A stretch of DNA of 64,000 nucleotides, taken from contig NZ_LMJA01000033.1 of NCBI RefSeq assembly GCF_001428895.1, positions 93,614 to 157,613 on the forward strand, read 5' to 3'. How positions within the stretch are numbered: position 1 is the stretch's first letter; the number at the start of each line of letters is the position of its first letter. The DNA comes from Mycobacterium sp. Root265. GTDB taxonomy: Bacteria; Actinomycetota; Actinomycetes; Mycobacteriales; Mycobacteriaceae. Both the position numbers and the translations under genes were made by a program. Below are positions 54,119 to 61,426 of the stretch, in pieces. The notes beneath the pieces are model-generated. The model was not told the origin of the DNA and did not search any database. It saw only the letters and a program-made list of their open reading frames with translations.

Positions 54119-55960
54119 TCACGCGGACACCCCGTCATCGGTGTCTGACGACTTGAGGGTCCAGATGGTTTCGGATCCGCGCCGGGTGGATTCGATGCGC
54201 CCAGATTCGGTGGCAGCGTGCCGTGCTGCGGTCCACGAGTGGCCGTTCGCGCCAGCGGCGGACCGGAAGGCCGTCTTATCCACTTCGGCTCCCAAGGGCA
54301 GAGCGGCCAAGTAGTCGTTCACCCAGTCGTCGGCAGAACGGTATGGCGCCGAACCCTCTCCAGTGATGCTCCACTTGGCGGTGCCCCCGGCGCGGTCAAT
54401 GACGACGATGTCGGGGTTGGCGGACGCGGCACCACGGAGCTGTTGACGGGTGTACCCCTGGGCCTGACCCGCTTGATACACCAGCAGCGACATCGCGGTC
54501 GTTTCCCCGGCTGCCCGAAGGTCGGCGATGTGGGCGTCGAACCACTTCTGGCAGGACACCTTCGCTTGACCCTTAGTTGTTTGCTGGCGTCGGTGTTTGG
54601 CGGTACAGAAGTCGCACAGACCGGTGTCGCGTCGGGTAGGGGCGCGACGGCAGTCCGGGCACAGTGTGGAGGTGGCGGCACCTTGTGCACCGGAGGGAAG
54701 CGGCACATCCGGCACAAGCGGCACAACTTCGTGTAACACCTGCTCAGGGGCATTAAATGCACGTGCCGCTTGTGTGCCGGATGTGCCGCTTAACGATGTA
54801 TCCGGCACAGTCCGCAACGCGCCGACCTGCAATGTGTCGGCTGTGCCGCTTGTGCCGCTTACAGATGGGGTAAGCCAGTGATCCCATGCTTGACGTAGTC
54901 CCGTGGGGCCGTGCACGTCGTACCCCTTGGACGTTGCGATACCCAATCTGATGCTCTTGGACTTCACTCCGTAGCGGTTCAGTTCCTTTGCTAGACGTCG
55001 TTGGTCAAGCGGTTTGCCCCACAGGTCACGCCACTCAGATTCGGCGTCGGCGGTCAGCTTGGCGATGATGTCCGACGACCACATGGCATCTACGTTCTCG
55101 CCCTCCAGCAACAGTTGGATGTCGCGCAGCAGGCGCTGCCCGATGGACAGCTTCTCGTCATCCGCTGCGGAGTCCACGACGAAGAACGTGCACGCCTCTC
55201 GGGAACGCCGCGCCCAGTCCGGGCCTGCCAGATCCGCTATCGCAATGAGCGGTTCCCAAATCTCTGCGGAGCGGTCTGTGACGCCGCTGGGCAGTGTGGG
55301 GCGCGCCGACGCAAGGCGTTCTTCATGTTCCTTGGTCCATGCGTCGAGCTGCTCGCGGATGGGAGCGGCTTCGGCCAGGGCGGCGCGCTCCCGGAAGTCG
55401 GCTACCTTCTGGTCGGGTCGTCGGCGTCGCATGTGGATGGTGATGCCTCGGGTCTTGATGGTGTCGGGCATCTTCCCGGCCAGCCCGGCGAGCGCGACGG
55501 GTGCGTGGACGGGGAATTCTCTGACGCGCATGTTCTTGGCGTCGCCTTCGCAGCGGTCGACGGTGGCGCCCTTGCGGTACCCGGCGTTAAACAACGCGCG
55601 GAGGTCTTCGGCCTGCGGGCTGGAGTTCTTGCCGAAGATGGCGTCAGCTTCGTCTTGGAGAACGGTGGGGGGTGGAAGGCCGTCGTCGTCGGCGGCGGCG
55701 ATCCGCCGATACAGGGCGGCGGTGGTGGTGGACAAGGTGAGCTTGGCGGAGCGGCACAGCAGGGCCAGTAACTCCAGAACTCGCGTCTTGCCGCTGCCCG
55801 GTTCGGCGGAGTCCAGGATCAGGCGCGGCGTCACATAGAAAGCGTTGACGACCCAGGTGTGTAGAACCCAGAGTGCGATGACGGTGCTGTGGTGTGGCGA
55901 CTGGAAGGCCAAGTACTTGTTGACCATCCGGTCGACTTCGTTGAGCAGGTCGGTAGTCAC
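54119..55960 (-). CDS. DUF3631 ATPase, probable element replication protein
   Basis: The 613-residue protein has a P-loop AEPGSGKT at 52-59, Walker B-like VLQDEAD near 97-103, and a DUF3631 region at about 270-370 (GQRLLRDIQLLLEG to YDVHGPTGLRQAWDHWL). A four-cysteine zinc ribbon CPDC...CDFC follows near 445-465 and a winged-helix-like C-terminus. DUF3631 proteins are the replicative helicase or primase-like genes of mycobacterial prophages and phiRv elements. The GTG start overlaps the DUF2742 stop (GTGA). Confidence 0.8.
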   Translation of the reverse strand: MTTDLLNEVDRMVNKYLAFQSPHHSTVIALWVLHTWVVNAFYVTPRLILDSAEPGSGKTRVLELLALLCRSAKLTLSTTTAALYRRIAAADDDGLPPPTVLQDEADAIFGKNSSPQAEDLRALFNAGYRKGATVDRCEGDAKNMRVREFPVHAPVALAGLAGKMPDTIKTRGITIHMRRRRPDQKVADFRERAALAEAAPIREQLDAWTKEHEERLASARPTLPSGVTDRSAEIWEPLIAIADLAGPDWARRSREACTFFVVDSAADDEKLSIGQRLLRDIQLLLEGENVDAMWSSDIIAKLTADAESEWRDLWGKPLDQRRLAKELNRYGVKSKSIRLGIATSKGYDVHGPTGLRQAWDHWLTPSVSGTSGTADTLQVGALRTVPDTSLSGTSGTQAARAFNAPEQVLHEVVPLVPDVPLPSGAQGAATSTLCPDCRRAPTRRDTGLCDFCTAKHRRQQTTKGQAKVSCQKWFDAHIADLRAAGETTAMSLLVYQAGQAQGYTRQQLRGAASANPDIVVIDRAGGTAKWSITGEGSAPYRSADDWVNDYLAALPLGAEVDKTAFRSAAGANGHSWTAARHAATESGRIESTRRGSETIWTLKSSDTDDGVSA

Positions 55961-56328
55961 GCGACCCCCTTTCGTCGTTCGATGTATGTGGGGCCGCTGC
56001 GCCCACGGAGGCGGTTAGCTTGGGTGGACCAGTCGGTTGCTTCGGCGATGGCGCGGGAGGCGTCGGCACGATGTTCTTGATCTACGTCGTGCAGGAGTGC
56101 TTCGCGGATGCCTCCGAGGATCAGGGAGAGCAACTTGGTGGCGTCGTCGTCGGACATCGAGCACCATGCCGGGGTGCCGGGGATAACGAGGTCATTGGAG
56201 AGCAGGTCGATTCCGCGGCTTGACGCCCAACGTTGTGCGAACTGGTACACCGAGAACCACGACACCTGGCACGACGAGGGGTAGCCCCCGGCGTCGCGGC
56301 CGGGGGCTACCTCGTTGTTGTCGTTCAC
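55957..56328 (-). CDS. DUF2742 protein (phiRv-type)
   Basis: The 123-residue protein has QVSWFSVYQFAQRW, VIPGTPAWCSM and ATDWSTQANRLRGR, the marks of DUF2742 seen in phiRv1/phiRv2 and mycobacteriophages, always just ahead of the replication gene. GTG 56328 overlaps the upstream stop. The function is unknown, but it is a good marker for this element type. Confidence 0.8.
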   Translation of the reverse strand: MNDNNEVAPGRDAGGYPSSCQVSWFSVYQFAQRWASSRGIDLLSNDLVIPGTPAWCSMSDDDATKLLSLILGGIREALLHDVDQEHRADASRAIAEATDWSTQANRLRGRSGPTYIERRKGVA

Positions 56329-56600
56329 AGCCGCCGCGCCGTGAACGTGTCGGAGAAGCTGGGGAACCGGGTGTCGCAGTCCTCGCAGTAGGTGCGGCCG
56401 ATATTGTCCCGATGCCATTCCCAGTAGTGATGCCCGCAGACGGTCCCCCGGTAGCAGCCATGGAGATTCACATCCCAGTTTGCCGGCCGTCTGCACGGCT
56501 TGTGGTTGGGCAAGTCGGCATACCAATCGCACGGCACGCGGTCTCCCCAATGGGCGACGAGATCGCCGAACTGCATATCGGTTTCGGTGCCCCTACTCAT
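56325..56600 (-). CDS. Cys-rich small element protein, possible zinc finger
   Basis: The 91-residue protein has cysteine/histidine pairs (CDWY, CRRPANW, CYRGTVCGHHYW, YCEDC) that could bind zinc. It starts at ATG 56600 and overlaps both neighbours (8 bases and GTGA). Family not recognised. Confidence 0.65.
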   Translation of the reverse strand: MSRGTETDMQFGDLVAHWGDRVPCDWYADLPNHKPCRRPANWDVNLHGCYRGTVCGHHYWEWHRDNIGRTYCEDCDTRFPSFSDTFTARRL

Positions 56601-56814
56601 CAGCGGACCGCCCGCCGTCAAGCGCGGACCGGAGCTGGTCAAGGTCAGCCAAGACGAAGCGCGCCCGGTCAAGGATCTCTTCAGCGCGAGCTCGGCGTGC
56701 CCCGTCGAGATGTGCAGCGGCAGAGTCGATCAAGCAGCAGACCGTGTCTGCGTGGCCTCGTGCACCGTCGACATCCCAGCGGGCCGCGTAGGTGCGGTCA
56801 ACGGCGGCGGTCAC
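56593..56814 (-). CDS. Hypothetical element protein (73 aa)
   Basis: The 73-residue protein is nearly all helical (AHLDGARRARAEEILDRARF) and starts with GTG 56814, overlapping the previous stop (GTGA). No family is recognised. Confidence 0.6.
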   Translation of the reverse strand: MTAAVDRTYAARWDVDGARGHADTVCCLIDSAAAHLDGARRARAEEILDRARFVLADLDQLRSALDGGRSADE

Positions 56815-57314
56815 TTTTCACCACCAACCATGTCGACCGCGGCGAGGATCACGTTGGCGAAGTCACGCGCCTCGTCCAGCGTGAGGGTGATCCCCAGCGA
56901 GTTCCACTTCTCATCTAGGTAGCGCGTCATGGTGATGCCGACGCCCGCCCAGCCGTCGCCGATGAGTCGTCCGCGAACCCGGAATCCGCAAGGGAGTAGG
57001 CACTCGCCGATCGCTTCGCCGCCCATGCGGTTCGCCGGAACGTGTGCGGTGGTGCTGTTGAATGTGGTCCAGCCGACTGACTTACCGATTTCGTCGCAGT
57101 CGGGGTCAGCCCAGGCGGGCCGCGGGATCGGAATTATCTTCTCTGCGTCGCCGCCGTGGTCGATCGCGATATCTCTGCCAGACAGTTCTTCCCAACGCGC
57201 GAGGACCGGGTCAGGCGGGTCGAGTTCGACCGGTGTGAGTTCGGCCGGGGACACCTCGTCGAGGTCGACAGGGGGGGTGATGTTCGTGTTGCGTTTTGTC
57301 GTGCGAGTAGCCAT
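56811..57314 (-). CDS. Hypothetical element protein (167 aa)
   Basis: The 167-residue protein has a basic N-terminus, an acidic Pro-rich linker and a mixed region (WTTFNSTTAHVPANRMGGEA, GFRVRGRLIGDGWAGVGITM) ending TLDEARDFANVILAAVDMV. I do not know it. It is the first longer gene of the early operon. Confidence 0.62.
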   Translation of the reverse strand: MATRTTKRNTNITPPVDLDEVSPAELTPVELDPPDPVLARWEELSGRDIAIDHGGDAEKIIPIPRPAWADPDCDEIGKSVGWTTFNSTTAHVPANRMGGEAIGECLLPCGFRVRGRLIGDGWAGVGITMTRYLDEKWNSLGITLTLDEARDFANVILAAVDMVGGEK

Positions 57315-57350
57315 GATGTGGTTACCTAACTTCTCTCTGCTGAGGGTTGG

Positions 57351-57470
57351 TTACGAAGCCTCGGAGGCGGCAACCTCCGGGGCTTCACTCTTTCCGGGAC
57401 GTAGATCTTCGGTTCTGTCGTTCTCGATCAAGCCCAGGTCGGCGTGATCCTGCTGTGGGAGCGTCCGCAT
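57351..57470 (-). CDS. Possible 39-aa peptide coupled to Xis-like gene
   Basis: This frame begins at ATG 57470-57468, overlapping the Xis stop by one base (TGATG), and ends at TAA. It encodes MRTLPQQDHADLGLIENDRT and 19 more residues, mostly acidic. Only the coupling supports it. Confidence 0.4.
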   Translation of the reverse strand: MRTLPQQDHADLGLIENDRTEDLRPGKSEAPEVAASEAS

Positions 57471-57646
57471 CAGGCCGTCGCTCGTTCCAGCCGCGACAAG
57501 TACTCGTCAATTTGGCGATCTGTCGAGAAGCGCTTTCGCCCGATCGTGACCGAACCCAGTTCTCCCGAGGCCCACAGGTTGAAGACAGTGGACCGGCCGA
57601 TGCCGAGCCTGGCGCCCGTGGCGATGTGGTCGTTGTTCCTGTTCAT
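57470..57646 (-). CDS. AlpA/Xis-like excisionase (58 aa)
   Basis: The 58-residue protein has the winged-HTH pattern GARLGIGRSTVFNLWASGEL followed by VTIGRKRF and a C-terminal helix. The pattern fits AlpA/MerR-type excisionases like those of phiRv1/phiRv2. GGAGGAG lies five bases before the ATG. It is first in the early operon, divergent from the repressor, as expected for excision on induction. Confidence 0.78.
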   Translation of the reverse strand: MNRNNDHIATGARLGIGRSTVFNLWASGELGSVTIGRKRFSTDRQIDEYLSRLERATA

Positions 57647-57672
57647 TACCTCTCCTCCACTTTCCGCTTACG

Positions 57673-57745
57673 TGTATCGACGTTCAGGAGAATCCACTTG
57701 CGTCGATGCACGCAAGAATAGGCACATCTCGTGTATCGACGCAAG
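57673..57745. promoter_or_regulatory. Repressor operator cluster, TGYATCGACG repeats
   Basis: TGTATCGACG occurs at 57673-57682 and TGTATCGACGCAAG at 57732-57745; CTTGCGTCGATGCA at 57697-57710 is the same motif inverted. The three copies fill the divergent promoter region between xis and the repressor gene. Confidence 0.65.
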
Positions 57746-57752
57746 AGTGGGC

Positions 57753-57758
57753 TACTCT
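57753..57758 (+). promoter_or_regulatory. -10 box TACTCT for leaderless repressor mRNA
   Basis: TACTCT lies seven bases before the ATG at 57766, and operator copy 3 overlaps where the -35 would be, so the repressor probably controls itself. Confidence 0.5.
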
Positions 57759-57765
57759 GCGTGTC

Positions 57766-58335
57766 ATGGCGTCACGCCCGAAGCGGGAAAACTGGTCAGA
57801 CTCCCCTCCCCAGAACTGGGCCGAGCGGGAGGCATACCGGTTCTCGCGAGTCGTCCAAGAGCTGCGGCGGGGAAGGTCCGCGCAATGGCTTTCAGATGAG
57901 ACTCACAAGCTTGGACACCGGGTGTCGCGGGCGGTCATCTCAGATCTCGAAACCGGCCGGCGACGGTACGTCACCACCAGTGAGTTGCTAGTCCTGGCTG
58001 CAGCGCTGGAAACATCGCCTGTGACACTTATGTACCCCGGCCCATACCAAGATCAGGTGGAGATTCTTCCTGGATTGGACGGCACGCAATTTGATGCAGC
58101 TCAGTGGTTTTCGGGAGACGGGACACGGGGGTTAACGCCAGACCCATCGACTTCTCGAGGTCGCTGGCTCTTCCACGTACAGCAGCTGCGTCAGTGGCGT
58201 CGACTTGAAACCCTCGAAGACCGACGGAGGTTTTTGGCATCCGAAGTGGATGCCGACAGAGATCAGATTGCGTTCTACGACGAGCAGATTCGCGACCTGA
58301 AGACCGAACTGCAGCACGGAGGCGAGGATGCCTAG
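57766..58335 (+). CDS. XRE-type immunity repressor
   Basis: The 189-residue protein has a helix-turn-helix domain at about 25-92 (SAQWLSDETHKLGHRVSRAV, then ISDLETGRRRY) and a C-terminal coiled coil at 145-185 for dimerisation. No peptidase domain is present, so induction is not by RecA self-cleavage of the LexA type. ATG 57766 is used. It overlaps the integrase gene by eight bases. It is the likely lysogeny repressor of the element. Confidence 0.82.
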   Translation: MASRPKRENWSDSPPQNWAEREAYRFSRVVQELRRGRSAQWLSDETHKLGHRVSRAVISDLETGRRRYVTTSELLVLAAALETSPVTLMYPGPYQDQVEILPGLDGTQFDAAQWFSGDGTRGLTPDPSTSRGRWLFHVQQLRQWRRLETLEDRRRFLASEVDADRDQIAFYDEQIRDLKTELQHGGEDA

Positions 58336-59497
58336 ACAGAGGATGACTCCTGGCGAGCACGGCCGAATCGCAGAACGCTTACACCGCGGAAAGTTTTACG
58401 CCACAACATATGTGCGCGACACCGACGGAAAGCGGCGTCGAGTCGAGCGATCGAGCGTTAAGAGCGCCGAGGACGCCCGCCGGCTGCTGCAGCGTCACCT
58501 CAAGGACCGTCGAGCGCCGATTGCTCGGCAGGAGGTCACCGACAAAACGACGCTGTCGGAGCTGTTTGAGGTATGGGTTCTGGCGAAGGCCAATGAGGAT
58601 GGAGTGTCGCCTCAGACGGTGGATCAGTACCGCCAGGTATGGGCGAAGCACGGAGCGACCCAATTGGGGGCGCTGCGTATCCGAGAGGTGGAGGCCCCAC
58701 AGGCCCAGCGGCACTTGCAGGACATGGGCGCCACGACTCAGGCGAAGAGGATGCGGATGATCCTCGTTGGCATGTACTCGACGGCCGTGCGGTTTGGTGT
58801 TGTCGCAGTGAATCCGATCAGGGAGGCGCAGCCCTCGAAGGCCGTGCCCAAGGTGGTTACCCGCGAGATCCAGCAAGGCGACCTTGACCGCGTCCGGGCT
58901 GCCGCGCGGGCGTACGCGGAGCGCTCTGGGCCAGGACCGCAGCCGGGACGACTCCTGCCGGCGTTCGTCGATCTGTTGATCGCCACCGGAGGCCGGCCGA
59001 ATGAGATCTTGGCGCTGAGGTGGTCCGACTGCGATCTCGGCGCAGATCCACCGACGATCACGATTCGCGGCACCCTGATCGACCACGGGCGTATCGCAGG
59101 GCGTCCGCTACACCGGCAGGACAAGCGCAAGGGTGACGCCCCGGAACACACGGTGCTGCTCCCCCGCGTCGGTGTCGAGGCACTCGAAGCTCTGAAGAAT
59201 CATGCAGTCGGCGACGGCCCCGTCTTCTCCAACCGTGACGGCGGGTGGATGTCACTGGCCAACATGCGGCGGTCCCTCCGGGCGGCCCTACCGGAGGACC
59301 TACGGGCGGCGATCACACCGCACACATTCCGGCGCGCAGTCGCCACGGTCGTGCGGAACAAGATGGGTGCGGAGATGGCGCAGCAGCAGCTGTCGCACGC
59401 AAAGCTGGCGACCACGGAGAAGCATTATCTTCAGCGTCACACTCACGGCCCGGACGTGCGCCACGTGTTGGACGAGTACGCCAGCGTCCGGGAATGA
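58328..59497 (+). CDS. int: Tyrosine recombinase integrase
   Basis: The 389-residue integrase has an N-terminal arm-type DNA-binding domain, a SAM-like core-binding domain (about 75-160) and a catalytic domain with R223 (GGRPNE), H332 and R335 (HTFRR), H357 (LSHAK) and Y367 as nucleophile. It directs integration at tRNA-Arg(ACG), whose att repeat begins 70 bases downstream. It is translationally coupled to the repressor. Confidence 0.93.
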   Translation: MPRQRMTPGEHGRIAERLHRGKFYATTYVRDTDGKRRRVERSSVKSAEDARRLLQRHLKDRRAPIARQEVTDKTTLSELFEVWVLAKANEDGVSPQTVDQYRQVWAKHGATQLGALRIREVEAPQAQRHLQDMGATTQAKRMRMILVGMYSTAVRFGVVAVNPIREAQPSKAVPKVVTREIQQGDLDRVRAAARAYAERSGPGPQPGRLLPAFVDLLIATGGRPNEILALRWSDCDLGADPPTITIRGTLIDHGRIAGRPLHRQDKRKGDAPEHTVLLPRVGVEALEALKNHAVGDGPVFSNRDGGWMSLANMRRSLRAALPEDLRAAITPHTFRRAVATVVRNKMGAEMAQQQLSHAKLATTEKHYLQRHTHGPDVRHVLDEYASVRE

Positions 59498-59514
59498 ATG
59501 TAGCGGGAAAGTAG

Positions 59515-59550
59515 CGGCTCCCGGGCGTGTTGCTTATGCCGCGGGAGCCG
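59515..59550. terminator. Element-borne copy of tRNA-Arg terminator
   Basis: CGGCTCCCG/CGGGAGCCG form a nine-bp stem. It differs from 46601-46636 at five of 36 positions, two of which form a compensating A-T to G-C change in the stem. It serves the intact tRNA and probably int. Confidence 0.7.
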
Positions 59551-59566
59551 TTCGTGCTGCTAGATG

Positions 59567-59601
59567 GTGCGCCCGAAGGGATTCGAACCCCTAACCTTCT
59601 G
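59567..59601. repeat. attR, 35-bp direct repeat in tRNA-Arg
   Basis: The repeat equals 46650-46684 and covers the 3' half of the tRNA, so integration restores a full gene with an element-supplied 3' end. Confidence 0.9.
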
Positions 59602-59640
59602 ATCCGTAGTCAGATGCTCTATCCGTTGAGCTACGGGCGC
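59568..59640 (-). tRNA. tRNA-Arg(ACG), element integration site
   Basis: The 73-base minus-strand gene has the acceptor GCGCCCG/CGGGCGC, TCTGA/TCAGA anticodon stem, anticodon loop CTACGGA (anticodon ACG) and T-loop GGTTCGAATCC. A34 would be deaminated to inosine by TadA. Confidence 0.96.
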
Positions 59641-59702
59641 TCGGTCTTGCTGGTCTTGCTGGTCGAACTTTATCTTGCCGGTCGAACTATTCAGTTATGC
59701 AG

Positions 59703-59791
59703 CGGAGGCGAGAGGATTTGAACCTCCGGTCCGCTTTAAGGCGGACAACTCATTAGCAGTGAGTCCCATTCGGCCGCTCTGGCACGCCTCC
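59703..59791 (-). tRNA. tRNA-Ser(GCT)
   Basis: The 89-base gene has acceptor GGAGGCG/CGCCTCC, ACTCA/TGAGT anticodon stem around CTGCTAA (anticodon GCT), a long variable arm GTCCGCC...GGCGGAC-like and T-loop GGTTCAAATCC. Confidence 0.95.
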
Positions 59792-59885
59792 TGAACGATC
59801 TGAGGGTACCGGACCCCCGGAACCGCCGAGCGCACAGATTACACAGGCCGGAGCGCGGAAGGCAAAGCGCGCCTCCGCGCACCCC

Positions 59886-59891
59886 TAGAAT
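59886..59891 (+). promoter_or_regulatory. -10 box TAGAAT for leaderless pat mRNA
   Basis: TAGAAT lies six bases before GTG 59898, with no ribosome binding site. Confidence 0.45.
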
Positions 59892-59897
59892 GACTGG

Positions 59898-60959
59898 GTG
59901 ACCGCCCGTCTGCGACCCGAGCTGGCCGATCTGCCGGCCTACACGCCGGGCCGCACCGTGCCCGGCGCCATCAAGATCGCCAGCAACGAGACCGTGGACG
60001 GTCCGCTGCCCAGCGTGATGGAGGCCATCACCACTGCCGCCGCCGGCATCAACCGGTACCCCGACAACGGCTACCTGGATCTGCGCGAGCGCCTCGCCAA
60101 GCACGTCAACTTCGCGCCGGAGAACATCTCGGTGGGTTCCGGCTCGGTCAGCCTGTGCCAGCAGCTCATCCAGATCACCTCCACCGTGGGCGACGAGGTG
60201 ATGTTCGGCTGGCGCAGCTTCGAGATCTACCCGCTACAGGTGCGCACCGCCGGGGCGACCCCGGTCGCGGTGCCGCTCAAGAACCACACCCACGACCTCG
60301 ACGCCATGCTGGCGGCCGTCACCGACCGCACCCGGCTGATCTTCGTCTGCAATCCGAACAACCCGACCTCCACCGTCGTCGACCCGAACGCCCTGGAGGC
60401 CTTCGTCGCGGAGGTCCCCTCCGACGTCCTCATCGTGATCGACGAGGCCTATGTCGAGTACATCCGCGACGGCCTGTTGCCGGACAGTCTGGGCCTGGTC
60501 CGCAGGTACCCGAACGTCGTTGTACTGCGCACCTTCTCGAAGGCCTACGGGCTGGCCGGGCTGCGCATCGGTTACGCGGTGGCCGATCCGGACATCATCA
60601 CCGCACTGGGCAAGGTGTACGTCCCGTTCACCGCGACCACCATCTCGCAGGCCGCGGCCATCGCCTCCATCGACGCGGCCGACGAACTGCTGGCCCGCAC
60701 CGACGCCGTGGTCGCCGAACGCGCCAGGGTGAGCGCCGCGCTGAGCGCTGCCGGCTACGACCTGCCCGCCTCGCAGGCCAACTTCGTCTGGCTGCCGATG
60801 CCCGGCCGCTGCGACGAGTTCACCAATGCCGCGGCCGACAACCGGCTGCTGGTGCGGCCCTACGGGCAGGACGGCGTGCGCGTCACGGTCGCCGCCCCGC
60901 ACGAGAACGACGCGTTTCTGGCTTTCGCCCGACAGTGGATCCGAGGAGAACAGCCATGA
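59898..60959 (+). CDS. pat: Aromatic amino acid/histidinol-phosphate-type aminotransferase
   Basis: The 353-residue enzyme is a fold-type I aminotransferase, the length of mycobacterial Pat/HisC2. It opens LADLPAYTPGRTVPGAIKIA, has ASNETVDGP, FVCNPNNPTST and the PLP lysine in RTFSKAYGLAGLRIGY. It transaminates aromatic amino acids and may back up histidine synthesis. The stop overlaps the next gene start (ATGATG context). Confidence 0.9.
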   Translation: MTARLRPELADLPAYTPGRTVPGAIKIASNETVDGPLPSVMEAITTAAAGINRYPDNGYLDLRERLAKHVNFAPENISVGSGSVSLCQQLIQITSTVGDEVMFGWRSFEIYPLQVRTAGATPVAVPLKNHTHDLDAMLAAVTDRTRLIFVCNPNNPTSTVVDPNALEAFVAEVPSDVLIVIDEAYVEYIRDGLLPDSLGLVRRYPNVVVLRTFSKAYGLAGLRIGYAVADPDIITALGKVYVPFTATTISQAAAIASIDAADELLARTDAVVAERARVSAALSAAGYDLPASQANFVWLPMPGRCDEFTNAAADNRLLVRPYGQDGVRVTVAAPHENDAFLAFARQWIRGEQP

Positions 60960-61408
60960 TGCGCACCGTGGTGGCCGCAGGCGCCGGCCTGATCGCGCTC
61001 GGCCTGCTGACCGGATGTGGGCGCAGCACCGACGGCACCGTCGCGATGACCACCGAACCGGGGCCGCCGCTGAGCTCGGAGCCGACCACCACGGGCCGCG
61101 GTACGCCCGGATTGCCGCAGATTCCCGGGCTCCCGGAGATCACCATCCCCAACTTCCCGATGCCGGGCCAGGAGTCCGACGTCCCCGATGTCCCGGCGCC
61201 GCCGGATGCGCTGACGATGAAATGCTCGGAGTTCAACAAGCTCGATGCCGCGACCAGGAAGGCCGTCGTCAACGCCATCCTGGAAGGCGAGGATTCGATC
61301 CTCGGACCGGAGAATGTGGACATCGCCCGATCGCTCGCCGAGGCGGTCTGCCAGTTCATGACCGACAGCACGGTCAGTGAGGTGCTGCTCGGAGGACCCG
61401 TTCCGTAG
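60956..61408 (+). CDS. Lipoprotein with C-terminal helical domain
   Basis: The 150-residue protein has a lipobox LTGC (lipidated C21), a Pro/Thr-rich linker and a domain with paired cysteines (MKCSEFNKLDAATRKAVVNA; AVCQFM). GAGGAGA precedes the ATG. It is coupled to pat. Function unknown. Confidence 0.7.
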   Translation: MMRTVVAAGAGLIALGLLTGCGRSTDGTVAMTTEPGPPLSSEPTTTGRGTPGLPQIPGLPEITIPNFPMPGQESDVPDVPAPPDALTMKCSEFNKLDAATRKAVVNAILEGEDSILGPENVDIARSLAEAVCQFMTDSTVSEVLLGGPVP

Positions 61409-61413
61409 CGGGT

Positions 61414-61419
61414 TAGCCT
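61414..61419 (+). promoter_or_regulatory. -10 box TAGCCT for enoyl-CoA hydratase-like gene
   Basis: TAGCCT lies seven bases before ATG 61427, again leaderless in form. Confidence 0.4.
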
Positions 61420-61426
61420 TCACGCC

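Larger units (their letters stand above)
46650..59601. mobile_element. Integrated phiRv-like prophage-like element / phage satellite in tRNA-Arg(ACG)
   Basis: Two identical 35-bp repeats bound 12.95 kb. The right repeat is the 3' half of an intact tRNA-Arg gene; the left repeat is the displaced tRNA 3' end. Inside are a tyrosine integrase next to the right end, a repressor, an Xis-like protein, DUF2742 and DUF3631 ATPase genes, a small-terminase-like gene and cargo. No portal, capsid, protease, tail, holin or lysin gene is present, which points to a satellite or degraded relative of phiRv1/phiRv2. The TA and AlbA_2 cargo sits at the left. Confidence 0.85.

Noticed and set aside
57766-59601. 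Integration-dependent immunity, with attP inside the repressor gene
   Set aside because: The att repeat lies beyond the integrase, not in the repressor, so integration does not alter the repressor C-terminus.
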